From assembly GCA_040880805.1 (NCBI GenBank), contig JBBDHW010000033.1:50462-114461 (forward strand): 64,000 bases of DNA, written 5' to 3'. Both the position numbers and the translations under genes were made by a program. Below are positions 25,488-34,194 of this stretch, one piece after another. Each line of letters begins with the position of its first letter. Position 1 is the first letter of the stretch. The notes under the pieces were generated by a model that was not told the origin of the DNA, made no database searches, and worked only from the letters and a program-made list of their open reading frames with translations. The stretch comes from Acidimicrobiia bacterium. Lineage in GTDB: Bacteria; Actinomycetota; Acidimicrobiia; IMCC26256; DASPTH01.

Positions 25488-26237
25488 TCAGAACCAAGTG
25501 CCCCTGCTCTCCGTGACGTCGATCTCCTCGCGATCGAGAACGACGTCGTGTGCCCCTTCGACGAGCGCGGTCGGAGAGTCGGCAACTACGGCTTGGGCAT
25601 CGCCGTCGCTCGCGACGGCTACCTCGTCGTCCTCGGAAGCGATGTTCCGGATGCTCTTGCCACCGAACTCGAGGCGGCGGTCGCCGACACACCGCCTGCG
25701 TTCGATCCCACCACCGCGCCCCGCGTGCTCGACGGCTGCCGACGACTCCTCGAACAGTCCGGCGGTCCGGTTCAGCAGTCGGGACCGAACCCGAGCTACC
25801 TGATACCGCCCGACACGAGGTTCTCGTCCGGCGCCGAGATCATCCGGTCCGACGATGGCAACGCCGATGAACTGGTGCGCAGCCTCCGTGGCGCGAACCC
25901 GCAGCCCGGCGGGTGGACGGCCACCGAGTGGGACGATCTGCTCGACGGCACCCTCGGACCATGGGCGATGGCCATGGTCGACGGCCGGGTGGTGTCGATC
26001 TGCCACACACCGAGGCACCTCACGGAACGCGGCGCCGAGTGCGGCGTGTGGACACATCCCGACTTCCGGGGCCGGCGTCACGCTCCTGCAGTCACGGCAG
26101 CATGGGCATCGGTGCTCGCGCCGACGGGCCGCCATCTCTTCTACAGCACCGAGGCCGACAACCGTTCCTCGCAGCGCGTCGCGGCACGGCTCGGACTCCG
26201 TGTCATCGGATGGTCCTGGACCCTGGCCCGGGACTGA
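25485..26237 (+). CDS. GNAT family N-acetyltransferase
   Basis: About 250 residues. The first ~120 residues are not recognisable in detail; the C-terminal part is a GNAT fold with the acetyl-CoA loop region in GVWTHPDFRGRRHAPAVTAAW and the late YSTEADNRSSQRVAARLGLRVIGW segment (FR47-like). Substrates of such proteins include amines on antibiotics, peptides and metabolites. I choose the GTG at 25485 because GGGAG sits five bases upstream; a GTG at 25479 would overlap that site. The leader-peptide/hairpin arrangement upstream suggests expression is induced by ribosome stalling, which would fit an antibiotic-modifying role but does not prove it. Confidence 0.82.
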   Translation: MSEPSAPALRDVDLLAIENDVVCPFDERGRRVGNYGLGIAVARDGYLVVLGSDVPDALATELEAAVADTPPAFDPTTAPRVLDGCRRLLEQSGGPVQQSGPNPSYLIPPDTRFSSGAEIIRSDDGNADELVRSLRGANPQPGGWTATEWDDLLDGTLGPWAMAMVDGRVVSICHTPRHLTERGAECGVWTHPDFRGRRHAPAVTAAWASVLAPTGRHLFYSTEADNRSSQRVAARLGLRVIGWSWTLARD

Positions 26238-26257
26238 GGACTGACGCGTCTGACGTC

Positions 26258-26276
26258 TGACTCGTGCCGCGAGTCA
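26258..26276 (+). terminator. small hairpin after the GNAT gene
   Basis: TGACTCG (26258-26264) and CGAGTCA (26270-26276) form a 7-bp stem with a 5-base loop, followed by AAAC, 20 bp after the GNAT stop. It may end that transcript. Confidence 0.4.
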
Positions 26277-26291
26277 AACGGTAGGGTTGAC

Positions 26292-26384
26292 GTGATGCGA
26301 ACCACCTTCTGACGCGGGCGCGCCCGATCGCCGCCTGTCGTCTCGACGTGTCCTGGACGCGTTCGAGACGACAAGGAGTTGGTC
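26292..26384 (+). promoter_or_regulatory. mini-ORF and two hairpins before the APH-like gene
   Basis: A 6-codon frame (GTG at 26292 or ATG at 26295, M(M)RTTF, ending TGA at 26310) is followed by the palindrome CGGGCGCGCCCG and then a stem with 10-bp perfect arms (26336-26345 / 26364-26373) that abuts the AAGGAG site (26373-26378) of the kinase gene. This resembles the layout before the GNAT gene, but the mini-ORF lacks a strong ribosome site. Confidence 0.3.
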
Positions 26385-27341
26385 GTGTCCGGTCAGCACA
26401 ACTGGTCAGCGAGCCCACCTCACGGCTTCGACGAAACCGCCGAGACTCGTCGACTTTTGCGCTCGCGCCCCCCTGCCGAAGCGCGCTCGTGGGTCGAAGC
26501 AGTCATGGGCGGAGCAGTCATCAGAACACGCGCGCTGCGCGGAGGGATGTCGTCGGCAGTCCACGAGATCGCCGTGCAGCTGACGGGCGGTGCGGTCACG
26601 CAAGTCGTTCTGCGTCGCTACGTCCGGCCCGAAGTCAACCTCGAAGAGCCCGACATTGCGGAACGCGAGCAACACGCGCTCCAGCTCACCGAAGCGACGG
26701 ACATACCGACGCCTCGCTTGTTGGGCTGCGATCCGACCGGGACCGATGCGGGCGTGCCGTCGCTGCTGATGTCGCGGCTCCCCGGACGTCTCGTGTGGTC
26801 ACCGACGCACATGGAAGTTTGGCTGCGCCGGCTCGCCGCGGTGCTCGCGCCCATCCACGCGACGCCGCTGCCAGCCCAACACGGGATCCGGCCCTTCGCG
26901 CCGTACGAACCGGAGCGATGGGACCCTCCACCATGGCTGCGCCGCCCGTCACTCTGGAGTCGAGCCGTCGATATCTTCCACGGGCCCGTCCTCGACGCCC
27001 CCAATGTCTTCATCCACCGCGACTATCACCCCGGCAACGTCTTGTGGCGCCGGGGCCGGGTCGCCGGTGTCGTCGACTGGCAAGCCGCGAGCATCGGTCC
27101 CGCGTCGATCGACGTCGGCTTCTGCCGGTTGAATCTTCTCCGGCGCTTCGACTTCCAAGTCGCGGCACGCTTCACCGACCTGTGCGAAGACCTCACTCAT
27201 ACCCGCTATCACCCGTGGGCCGAGGTCGTGCTCCTCGTCGACGTGCTCGACAGCGGTCACGACACGCCACCTCGCGACCAGGAGACCCTCGAAGGCATGC
27301 TCGCCCGGGCACTCGCCGAGCTCACCGGAACGCCGAGGTGA
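26385..27341 (+). CDS. aminoglycoside-phosphotransferase (APH) family kinase-like protein
   Basis: 318-residue protein of the APH/choline-kinase fold. The catalytic loop is FIHRDYHPGNVLW (HxD..xxN) and the metal motif is VAGVVDWQAAS (DxD-type loop, here VDW). The N-lobe has QVVLRRYVRP, with Arg rather than Lys at the usual ATP-binding position, and an Ala/Ile-rich hinge follows. It could phosphorylate an antibiotic or a small metabolite. The GTG at 26385 has AAGGAG at ideal distance; the ORF is open a little upstream from a TTG. It converges on the MDMPI-like gene with a 13-bp gap. Confidence 0.87.
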   Translation: MSGQHNWSASPPHGFDETAETRRLLRSRPPAEARSWVEAVMGGAVIRTRALRGGMSSAVHEIAVQLTGGAVTQVVLRRYVRPEVNLEEPDIAEREQHALQLTEATDIPTPRLLGCDPTGTDAGVPSLLMSRLPGRLVWSPTHMEVWLRRLAAVLAPIHATPLPAQHGIRPFAPYEPERWDPPPWLRRPSLWSRAVDIFHGPVLDAPNVFIHRDYHPGNVLWRRGRVAGVVDWQAASIGPASIDVGFCRLNLLRRFDFQVAARFTDLCEDLTHTRYHPWAEVVLLVDVLDSGHDTPPRDQETLEGMLARALAELTGTPR

Positions 27342-27354
27342 GATCACAGCAGTG

Positions 27355-28026
27355 CTACGAGATGAGCGGGAAGCGGGAATGCAACGCTCCGAGCGCAGCG
27401 CGTTCAGGATCCCTGAGCGGCCGTCGTCCCGTACCGCAGGCAAGGAGGTCGTCGTCGGTCCACCGAAGCGAGGACGGCAGGTCGGCGTCGAGCAGGTCGA
27501 GAAGGATCGGTCGACACACCGCTGCTGCTGACTGTGTCGTCGATGGCGGCGAGGTCAGCGTGATACTGACGTCGAGGCCGTGCGCGGCGACGCCGACGAC
27601 CCGTGTCGCGATGTAGTCGCGCAAGAGCATCGGTCCGACTGCGGGTACGTCGATGACTCGGTCGAGGTCTTCGCCGCGAAGGCGGTCGATCACATCGAAC
27701 TGTGTGCGCGCGAGGCGCTCCACTGCTTCCACGCCTGAGGCGCACTCGGCCGCCGCCAGCTGAGCGCGTTCGACGTTCTGTTGGCCGTAAGCGGAGGACG
27801 CGCGCTCGACGCGCCGGTAGTACTCGGACGCCGCCTTTGGGATGCCGGATCCGCGGGGCCACCTCACGGGAAGCCGGGTCGTGATGTCGACGTGCACCAC
27901 GAGCTCCTTGAGTGTCCACGGTGGACAGTTCGTGACGCGCGCAAAATCGCGGTCGAGCACTCTGGCGAGTGCAGCCACGAACGCCGAGAGCTCCGCATCG
28001 AGCGCGACGACGACATCGGTCTCCAC
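27355..28026 (-). CDS. maleylpyruvate-isomerase-type (MDMPI/DinB-fold, TIGR03083-like) protein
   Basis: 223-residue four-helix protein of the mycothiol-dependent maleylpyruvate isomerase N-terminal family. The metal-binding pattern is a His in NCPPWTLKELVVHVD (about residue 46), an acidic residue in the middle helix and a late His in VGVAAHGLDVS (about 149). Members use or bind mycothiol and a divalent metal in thiol-transfer reactions and are abundant in actinomycetes. It ends 13 bp from the kinase stop and starts 18 bp after the aldolase stop on the same strand, so it may be transcribed with fbaB. Substrate unknown. Confidence 0.85.
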   Translation of the reverse strand: METDVVVALDAELSAFVAALARVLDRDFARVTNCPPWTLKELVVHVDITTRLPVRWPRGSGIPKAASEYYRRVERASSAYGQQNVERAQLAAAECASGVEAVERLARTQFDVIDRLRGEDLDRVIDVPAVGPMLLRDYIATRVVGVAAHGLDVSITLTSPPSTTQSAAAVCRPILLDLLDADLPSSLRWTDDDLLACGTGRRPLRDPERAALGALHSRFPLIS

Positions 28027-28044
28027 GATGCGTCCCGCGTGCCG

Positions 28045-29094
28045 TCAGGCGACGGTGATCGCTTGGTCGAGGTAGACGGCTTGGATCGCGTTGAGGAGTT
28101 CGATGCCCTCGTTCATCGGCCGTTGGAACGCCTTGCGCCCACTGATCAGCCCGGTTCCGCCGGCTCGTTTGTTGATAACCGCAGTGCGGACCGCGTCGGC
28201 GAGGTCGCTGCTCCCCTTGGATTCGCCGCCCGAGTTGATGAGGCTGACGCGTCCCATGTAGCAGTTCGCGACCTGCCACCTGGTGAGGTCGATCGGATGG
28301 TCGGTGGTGAGCTCGTCGTAGACCAGTGGGGACGTCTTGCCGAAACCGAGCGCGGTGTAGCCACCGTTGTTCTCGGGTTGCTTCTGCTTGATGATGTCGG
28401 CCTCGATGGTCACGCCGATGTGGTTCGCCTGGCCGGTGAGGTCCGCGGCCGCGTGGTAGTCGACCCCCTCCGTCTTGAATGCCGGGTTGCGGAGGTAACA
28501 CCACAAGACCGTGAACATGCCGAGCTCATGGGCCCGGGCGAATGCCTCGGTGACCTCTTGCAGCTGGCGTGTCGATTCCTCGGATCCGAAATAGATCGTG
28601 GCGCCAACCCCGGCCGCACCGAGATCGAGAGCCTGCTCCGGTGATCCGAACATCACCTGGTCGAACCGGTTCGGATAGGTCAAGAGCTCGTTGTGATTGA
28701 GCTTCACGATGAAGGGAATCCGGTGCGCGTACCGCCGCGACACCGAACCGAGCACACCAAAGGTGGTGGCGACCGCGTTACAGCCGCCCTCGACGGCAAG
28801 CTCCACGATGTTGCGCGGATCGAGATAGCGGGGGTTCGGCGCGAACGACGCTGCGGCGGAATGCTCGATGCCTTGATCCACCGGCAGGATCGAGACGTAC
28901 CCGGTGCTTCCCAGTCGTCCGTGATCGAACACGGCTTGCAAGTTGCGCAAGACCTGGGCCGGCCGGTCGGATTCTGCCCACACTCGTTCGACATAGTCGG
29001 GACCGGGAAGGGTCAGATCCTCTTTGGGGATGCCCTTGGACTCATGGGCAAGCAAGGACTCGGTCTCGTCGCCAAGGAGGCTCTGCACATCCAT
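28045..29094 (-). CDS. fbaB: class I fructose-bisphosphate aldolase (FbaB/DhnA type)
   Basis: 349-residue Schiff-base aldolase splitting fructose 1,6-bisphosphate into two triose phosphates. It is closely similar over its whole length to E. coli FbaB as I recall it: [52 protein letters not shown] with the Lys region, [25 protein letters not shown] with the Schiff-base Lys region, NSGGESKG and the C-terminal YLDQAITVA. The ATG at 29094 has GGAGGAG upstream and matches the family start; upstream reading is unsupported. It is the only clear glycolytic gene in this accessory stretch. Confidence 0.95.
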   Translation of the reverse strand: MDVQSLLGDETESLLAHESKGIPKEDLTLPGPDYVERVWAESDRPAQVLRNLQAVFDHGRLGSTGYVSILPVDQGIEHSAAASFAPNPRYLDPRNIVELAVEGGCNAVATTFGVLGSVSRRYAHRIPFIVKLNHNELLTYPNRFDQVMFGSPEQALDLGAAGVGATIYFGSEESTRQLQEVTEAFARAHELGMFTVLWCYLRNPAFKTEGVDYHAAADLTGQANHIGVTIEADIIKQKQPENNGGYTALGFGKTSPLVYDELTTDHPIDLTRWQVANCYMGRVSLINSGGESKGSSDLADAVRTAVINKRAGGTGLISGRKAFQRPMNEGIELLNAIQAVYLDQAITVA

Positions 29095-29211
29095 CGCTCG
29101 AACTCCTCCCGGCCGGCGAACACGGAACCAAGCAGGTCCCGAGAGGCTCACGGTACCCCCGTAGGAGGGCCTCGATGATCCGCACTTGACATTGGTTCCT
29201 ACGATCAGACG

Positions 29212-29952
29212 GTGAGCTCGTTCGCCGCGGTACGCGCGGTCGTGTTCGACTACTACTTCACGCTCGCGGATCCCGTGCCGCCCCGTGACCGCACCATCGA
29301 TGCGATGCTCGGTCGACTCTTTCCGAGCATGACGCGCGTCGAGTTCGACCAGCGCCGCGCCGAGTACAACGCTCGCCACCCATCCGATGTGCCCTCACCG
29401 ATCTACGACGGGCCGGCACCCGCGTTCCGCAGCTTCCGGGACCGGTGGACCGAATATGGCGACGCGCTCTTCGCTTCGCTCGGTGTCAACGATGCCGGCA
29501 CCCACTGGGCAGACGCGCGCGCGGCCGCACACGCAACCGCGCCCCTCTACCCCGGCACCCATGCGGTGCTCGCCGAGCTCCGCAGCCGAGGATTGCGTCT
29601 CGGCGTGGCCTCCGACGCCGACCGCGACTTCCTCGACGCCAACCAGGCACGCCACGCGCTCGAGTTCGACGCCGTGGTCGCCAGCGACGACATCGGGTGT
29701 TACAAGCCGCATCGCTCGATGTTCGACGCAATCTGTGACGCGCTCTCGCTCCAGCCGGCCGAGAGCGTCTACGTGGGCGACGGACCCGAAACCGACGTCG
29801 AAGGCGCGCGCCGCTCCGGACTGCGCGCGGTATGGATCGAACGCGGCCACGTCACCTGGCCGGCCACGCTCGATGCGCCACCGCACACGATCCACTCGCT
29901 CGACCAGCTCCCCCGACTCCTCAATCGTCCAGGACCGCCAGCGAGCTCCTGA
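29212..29952 (+). CDS. HAD-IA-like hydrolase with altered motif I
   Basis: 246-residue HAD-superfamily protein. Motif I is [11 protein letters not shown]: nucleophile Asp13 is present, but the position two residues later, normally Asp, is Tyr15. Motif II lies in [15 protein letters not shown], the Lys of motif III in [14 protein letters not shown] and motif IV in [17 protein letters not shown]. Relatives include 2-haloacid dehalogenases, which lack the second Asp, so dehalogenase-like or other non-phosphatase chemistry is possible. Its 3' end overlaps the convergent methyltransferase gene by 32 bp. The start is a GTG 117 bp from the divergent fbaB. Confidence 0.84.
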   Translation: MSSFAAVRAVVFDYYFTLADPVPPRDRTIDAMLGRLFPSMTRVEFDQRRAEYNARHPSDVPSPIYDGPAPAFRSFRDRWTEYGDALFASLGVNDAGTHWADARAAAHATAPLYPGTHAVLAELRSRGLRLGVASDADRDFLDANQARHALEFDAVVASDDIGCYKPHRSMFDAICDALSLQPAESVYVGDGPETDVEGARRSGLRAVWIERGHVTWPATLDAPPHTIHSLDQLPRLLNRPGPPASS

Positions 29953-30523
29953 TCACGACGAGGTCACGAGCAGTCCAGACGACCTCGTGCACCAACGACG
30001 CAGCGTCCAACCAGTGGGTCAGATCCACCAGGCGGTCCGGCAGGTCGTAGTCCACCGACAGCGGAGTCACCGCGTCAGCCGGATCCTCGGGAACGACGAC
30101 ATCACCCATGACGAACACGCCGTTCGGAGCAAGCAGGCCCGCGACCCGGCGAAACAGCTCCTGTTTGCGCGAGCCGTCCAAGTGATGGATCGCAAGCGCC
30201 GAGACCACGACATCGAACGGGCCCGCAGGTAGCTGCTCGAGGAGGTCACCGACGATCGCACGTTCGACACACGCCGCCGGGATCCGCGCGACCGCGTGAG
30301 CGAGCATGCCGGCGCTCTCGTCGAGGAGCACCAATGACGCATCCGCGTGATACGCCGCCACCGCGCACGCGGTCTCTCCGGTGCCCGAACCAAGGTCGAG
30401 GATCCGCCTCGCGACCGGGCCGGCCGTGGCTCCCGCCACGACGCGCTGCAACTCGTCGTAGCCGGGGACCTCGCCGCGGATCATCTCGAGATACGAGTCC
30501 GGCGAGAAATGGAACTGGCTCAC
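29921..30523 (-). CDS. class I SAM-dependent methyltransferase
   Basis: 200-residue Rossmann-fold methyltransferase. SAM motif I is ILDLGSGTGETACAVA, the post-I acidic residue is in LVLLDESAGM, and the motif IV region is FDVVVSALAIHHLDG, with the typical HHL seen in UbiE/small-molecule methyltransferases. The remainder (LAPNGVFVMGDVV and a final beta pair) is normal. The start MSQFHFSPDSYLEMIR is typical for this group. The 32-bp tail-to-tail overlap with the HAD gene is unusually long for this window. Substrate cannot be assigned. Confidence 0.9.
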   Translation of the reverse strand: MSQFHFSPDSYLEMIRGEVPGYDELQRVVAGATAGPVARRILDLGSGTGETACAVAAYHADASLVLLDESAGMLAHAVARIPAACVERAIVGDLLEQLPAGPFDVVVSALAIHHLDGSRKQELFRRVAGLLAPNGVFVMGDVVVPEDPADAVTPLSVDYDLPDRLVDLTHWLDAASLVHEVVWTARDLVVIRSSLAVLDD

Positions 30524-30714
30524 CGCGGCCGTTCGCCCTCACGAGTGTCCGACAACGCGAACTTCGCATCCCCACGAATGAACCAGGCGTCCTCCGAAGA
30601 CCGCACCCCGCTCATCCTTTCGAGCCGTCGATCGCCGCCTGTTGGTGACTGCTTCAATTGTCCCAGGCGCGGGTGGTCTTGCGGCGAACGATTTATCGCG
30701 CGGATCATCGGACG

Positions 30715-32373
30715 GTGAACTGCGCCGGATTCCTGGACGACGACGAGTTGGTGACCGCACTGTGGGCGCGGACTCGTTTCTTCACCCACGCCGCGGCGCT
30801 CTCCGTCGCCGATGCCGAGCAGGTCGTCGCCGTCGGTGAAGAACGCGTGGTTGCCAGCCACTTCCCGCTCGGCGCGTACGCAGCGCGAGAGGTGTTGCGC
30901 CTTGGCGGCAACCTCATCGACGCCATGGTTGCGTCGGTAGCCATCGATTGCGTCGTTTCGCCGGGCGCGAGCACACTCGCGGGCGGCCTGGGGATGCTGT
31001 TCTTCGACGCCGCCTCCGGGCAAACGCACGTGCTCGACGCCGGTCTCGATGTGCCATCGGCGTTCGAGCTTCCCGGCGGTGACGCGTGGCGGGCGTTGTC
31101 GGAGACCGGCGCGGCGGTCCTGGTCCCCGGCGTCCTGCCGGGTCTCGAAGACGCGTGGCTGCGGTTCGGGACGCTGCCGTGGGACGTCCTGTGGGAGCCG
31201 GCGCGGCGACTCGCCGCTGACGGGTTCCCGATGTATTTCACGTACTCGTTCAATCTGGCGCGCCGCGGCGACACAATCCTCGCCCGCCCCGAGGGACGAG
31301 CAATCTTCGCGCCCGGCGGTGAGCTCGTGGAACAAGGAGCGACGTTCCGACAGCCCGCGCTCGCCGAGACCATCGACGCCATCATCGCCGAACGATCCCG
31401 CGCGCTCACCGGCACCAGCGGATGGGCACGGCGATTCGCCACCGCGGTCGCCGCCGCGGGAGGAACACTCAGCGTCGAGGACCTCCACCACTACACAACA
31501 CGCTGGGGCGACCCGATTTCCGGAACGTTCCTCGATCACGAGATCATCGTCAGCCCGCTGCCGTCGTTCTACGGGTCACAACTCCTCGTCGCGCTCGGTC
31601 TCTGCGAAGCCGCCAACATCAGCGACCTTCCCACCGACAGCGCCGACGCACTCCTGCTCGAGATCCGCGCCGTCGACGCGGCCGAAGCCGTCGTTCCAGT
31701 GTTCGACCCGTCGAACGCCACTCCAGAGCAGCTCGACGAGTACCAGCGTGTCCTCACCGCGGCTCGAAGCGGTGAGCTCGCGCACGCGTTCGGTCTTCAC
31801 AGCACCCAACGGCCCCACCTCGGATCGCACGACTTCTGCGCGATCGACGCCGAAGGAAACGCGGTTGTCGCCATGCATTCAATCGGCTCCGACAGTTGGG
31901 GCCCCGCCATCTTCGTCGACGGCATCGTCGCGAACGGAGCCGCAGCACAGCTCCTCGACCATCCAGCGCGGCCCCGCGCGCGGCTTCCGGGCGGCGGAAC
32001 GATGTGTCTCGTGCGGCACGACGACAAGATCGTGCTCGCCACCGACGCGCTCGGCACGGGCATCGTCGAATGTCACCTGCAAACCCTCGTCGACGTCATC
32101 GGCCGGGGCCTCGACCTCGCCGACGCCGATCGCCAACCACGCTTCGGAGCCCGTGAACTCGACCCCGCAACCGGAGACACAACCACGACTCGCCAGGTCG
32201 AACCGGGCTTCCCGGCCGAACGTCTCGACATCATCGCGGCGGCAATCGGCTATCCACTGCACGAGGTCCCGCGAGCAGGACAAGGCTTCTGGACCGTCGC
32301 GCGACGAACCACCGAAGACGCGTTGCAAGGAATGTGCGACCACAGGCTCCTCGGAACCGCATTTGTCGACTGA
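30715..32373 (+). CDS. gamma-glutamyltransferase-like protein lacking the usual nucleophile
   Basis: About 552 residues with a GGT fold. The start of the large-subunit-like part (VVASHFPLGAYAAREVLRLGGNLIDAMVA) and GASTLAGGLGMLFFD match the family. At the autoprocessing site, where GGTs have T-T-H-x-S, this protein has GSHDFCAIDAEGNAVV (Gly370, Ser371, His372), so the first Thr, which is both the new N-terminus and nucleophile, is missing. It may be inactive, use Ser371, or serve another role. No signal peptide is evident. The GTG at 30715 is a tentative start; in-frame GTG 30673 and TTG 30658 are alternatives. It is divergent from the methyltransferase gene. Confidence 0.8.
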   Translation: MNCAGFLDDDELVTALWARTRFFTHAAALSVADAEQVVAVGEERVVASHFPLGAYAAREVLRLGGNLIDAMVASVAIDCVVSPGASTLAGGLGMLFFDAASGQTHVLDAGLDVPSAFELPGGDAWRALSETGAAVLVPGVLPGLEDAWLRFGTLPWDVLWEPARRLAADGFPMYFTYSFNLARRGDTILARPEGRAIFAPGGELVEQGATFRQPALAETIDAIIAERSRALTGTSGWARRFATAVAAAGGTLSVEDLHHYTTRWGDPISGTFLDHEIIVSPLPSFYGSQLLVALGLCEAANISDLPTDSADALLLEIRAVDAAEAVVPVFDPSNATPEQLDEYQRVLTAARSGELAHAFGLHSTQRPHLGSHDFCAIDAEGNAVVAMHSIGSDSWGPAIFVDGIVANGAAAQLLDHPARPRARLPGGGTMCLVRHDDKIVLATDALGTGIVECHLQTLVDVIGRGLDLADADRQPRFGARELDPATGDTTTTRQVEPGFPAERLDIIAAAIGYPLHEVPRAGQGFWTVARRTTEDALQGMCDHRLLGTAFVD

Positions 32374-32432
32374 CGTGTCGCAAGGGGAGAAACGCCCTGC
32401 GGGCCGAGCCATGGTCCCGACATACTTCCGTT

Positions 32433-32960
32433 GTGATCGTTCGCTTCACCAAGGGCCACGCCGACAAGCCAGACATCCTGGCTTGCACACGCGACGACGG
32501 CACCGTCACTTGGACACGCGAACGTCCGGGGTTCGTCGCGCACGACCTCATGCACTACGCAGTCGAGACAACACTCAACGAGCAGTTCGGCTTCTTCGGC
32601 GTTATCGCGAACGGCCGGAACTTCAACGAGTTCGGACGCGATTCACAGACGGGCGATCGCTACGCCAAGCCTGGTGAAGAACGAGTCCCCGTCGAACACG
32701 TTGTCAACCTGCTGAGCCAGGAACGCGCCGGAACCCTCCGCCCCGATGATTTCGACGACGCGATCGCGCTCGCCTGCCCGGAGGCGGCCAAGTTCCTCAC
32801 CACCGAGCGCCGGGACGCACTGCGCGGTCGCGTGCATGAACTCATCAACTCCTGGAACGCCTTACCCATCGGCGCGGCGCTGACGCTCGAGTTTCCCACC
32901 CCCACGGACAGGCCCCAACCTTCACTTCCACCTCACGAGTTCTCCCGACCCGACAATTGA
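32433..32960 (+). CDS. conserved hypothetical protein with HDxxHxxxE motif
   Basis: 175-residue soluble protein. Its striking feature is RPGFVAHDLMHYAVETTL (about residues 34-51), in which a His-Asp, a second His and a Glu are spaced as in metal-binding helices, followed by FGFFGVIANGRNFNEF. A helical C-terminal half and a Pro-rich tail follow. I do not recognise the family by name. It begins at GTG 32433, 60 bp after the GGT-like gene, so the two may be co-transcribed. A metal-binding function is suggested only by the motif. Confidence 0.6.
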   Translation: MIVRFTKGHADKPDILACTRDDGTVTWTRERPGFVAHDLMHYAVETTLNEQFGFFGVIANGRNFNEFGRDSQTGDRYAKPGEERVPVEHVVNLLSQERAGTLRPDDFDDAIALACPEAAKFLTTERRDALRGRVHELINSWNALPIGAALTLEFPTPTDRPQPSLPPHEFSRPDN

Positions 32961-32997
32961 AGCGCGACACCGGGCTGCGAGGATTAGAACTCTGAGG

Positions 32998-33567
32998 GTG
33001 ATCGAACGCGTCCAGACCGAGCGCATGACGCTGCGGCCCATCACATTGGACGACGCCGACGTCGACGAGTTGGTCGCGCTCGACAGCGATCCTGAGGTAA
33101 TGCGCTACCTCAGCGGCGGGAAGCCAACGCCGCGCGACCAGGTGGTTGAAATCATTCGTCAGAGCATCGATGGTCGCTGGATGGCCTTCGATCGATCGGT
33201 CGGCGAGTTCGTCGGCTGGTTCGGGCTCGTCCCTACCGCCACCGCCGAATACGCGGTCGGCTACCGCCTACGAGTTGAAGCGTGGGGCAAGGGCCTTGCC
33301 ACCGAGGGCACCCGTGCCCTCATCGAGATGGCCTTCTCCGAACTCGGCGCTCGCCGGGTCTGGGCAGAGACCATGGCGGTGAACAGTCGGTCTCGCCGCG
33401 TCATGGAACGATGCGGCTTGCGGTACGTCCGCACGTTCCATCTCGAGTGGGAGGACCCGATCGAGGGCAGCGAACTCGGCGAAGTCGAGTACGAGCTGGT
33501 GAGGCCAGAGTGGGAGCTCAGGACCGACCCGTCATTCTCCCGCGACACGCGCGGGTCGAGGCACTGA
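32998..33567 (+). CDS. GNAT family N-acetyltransferase (RimJ/RimL type)
   Basis: 189-residue acetyltransferase of the RimJ/RimL/Acetyltransf_3 branch. It opens VQTERMTLRPITLDDAD, has the acetyl-CoA loop region EAWGKGLATEGTRALIEMAF (a diverged R/Q-x-x-G-x-A/G motif), and ends with the usual NSRSRRVMERCGLRYVRTF block. Members acetylate N-termini of ribosomal proteins or small amines, including some antibiotics. It starts with GTG 37 bp after the preceding gene and converges on the VOC gene across 33 bp. Substrate unknown. Confidence 0.9.
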   Translation: MIERVQTERMTLRPITLDDADVDELVALDSDPEVMRYLSGGKPTPRDQVVEIIRQSIDGRWMAFDRSVGEFVGWFGLVPTATAEYAVGYRLRVEAWGKGLATEGTRALIEMAFSELGARRVWAETMAVNSRSRRVMERCGLRYVRTFHLEWEDPIEGSELGEVEYELVRPEWELRTDPSFSRDTRGSRH

Positions 33568-33600
33568 CACCAGCGCGGTGCTGCGCGTTACGGCCCGGCG

Positions 33601-34038
33601 CTACTTCACTCGCCGCGGCAAGCGTCGAGCGGCTTCGGAGTCGATCCAGGGAATGCCGACATTCCAGCGATTGCCCTCGGAGTTCTGCACGGTGAACCTG
33701 TGGTTGCTCGTAAATGTGTCTTCGACCGGAAGGAGAACTTCAGCGCCGGCAGCGAGCGCTCGGTCGTAGTACCGGTCGACTGCGTCGGCATCGTCGGCTG
33801 TGAGGGCGACTGCGATTGGACCGGTTTCTGGAAGCCTGGGCGGCGCCTCTTCTCTGCTCGCGATGTTGATGGCACCGGTCCCCCAGACGAGTTGCGCGTG
33901 TGCGACAGCGCCATCCGGCTCTTCGAAGAGTGCGGCGACCTCGAACCCGAGCACATCGGTCAGCCGGCGGATTGCGGCATGGGCGTCGCGATGGCCCAAG
34001 TTCGGAGCGACGCTCGGAGCAATCGGACGAGTGTCCAT
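33601..34038 (-). CDS. VOC (glyoxalase/bleomycin-resistance) family protein
   Basis: 145-residue VOC-superfamily protein with two beta-alpha-beta-beta-beta units: APNLGHRDAHAAIRRLTDVLGFEVAALFEEPDG, then AHAQLVWGTGAINI, and the second unit DADAVDRYYDRALAAGAEVLLPVEDTF ending GNRWNVGI. This one-chain pattern is that of YetH/PhnB-type glyoxalase-like proteins used in dioxygenation, thiol conjugation or drug binding. The ATG at 34038 follows a fair ribosome site; the open frame upstream is not supported. Confidence 0.83.
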   Translation of the reverse strand: MDTRPIAPSVAPNLGHRDAHAAIRRLTDVLGFEVAALFEEPDGAVAHAQLVWGTGAINIASREEAPPRLPETGPIAVALTADDADAVDRYYDRALAAGAEVLLPVEDTFTSNHRFTVQNSEGNRWNVGIPWIDSEAARRLPRRVK

Positions 34039-34194
34039 ACGGCCCACGTCCTTCCATGGCGGCAAACAACGAGACGCGACGGTAGCTGACCCGCGCAGCG
34101 GAGCAACCTGCAATCCACGAAACAACCGCCTGAGTCATCACACACACGACCGTGACGAGTGCGAGACTCACCGCCGCTGACGAACGGAGGTGGA

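Noticed and set aside
27404..28504. A 366-codon minus-strand frame overlapping the MDMPI-like and aldolase genes
   Set aside because: It lies on the same strand in a different frame from two clear genes and codes for Arg/His-rich sequence with no family match.
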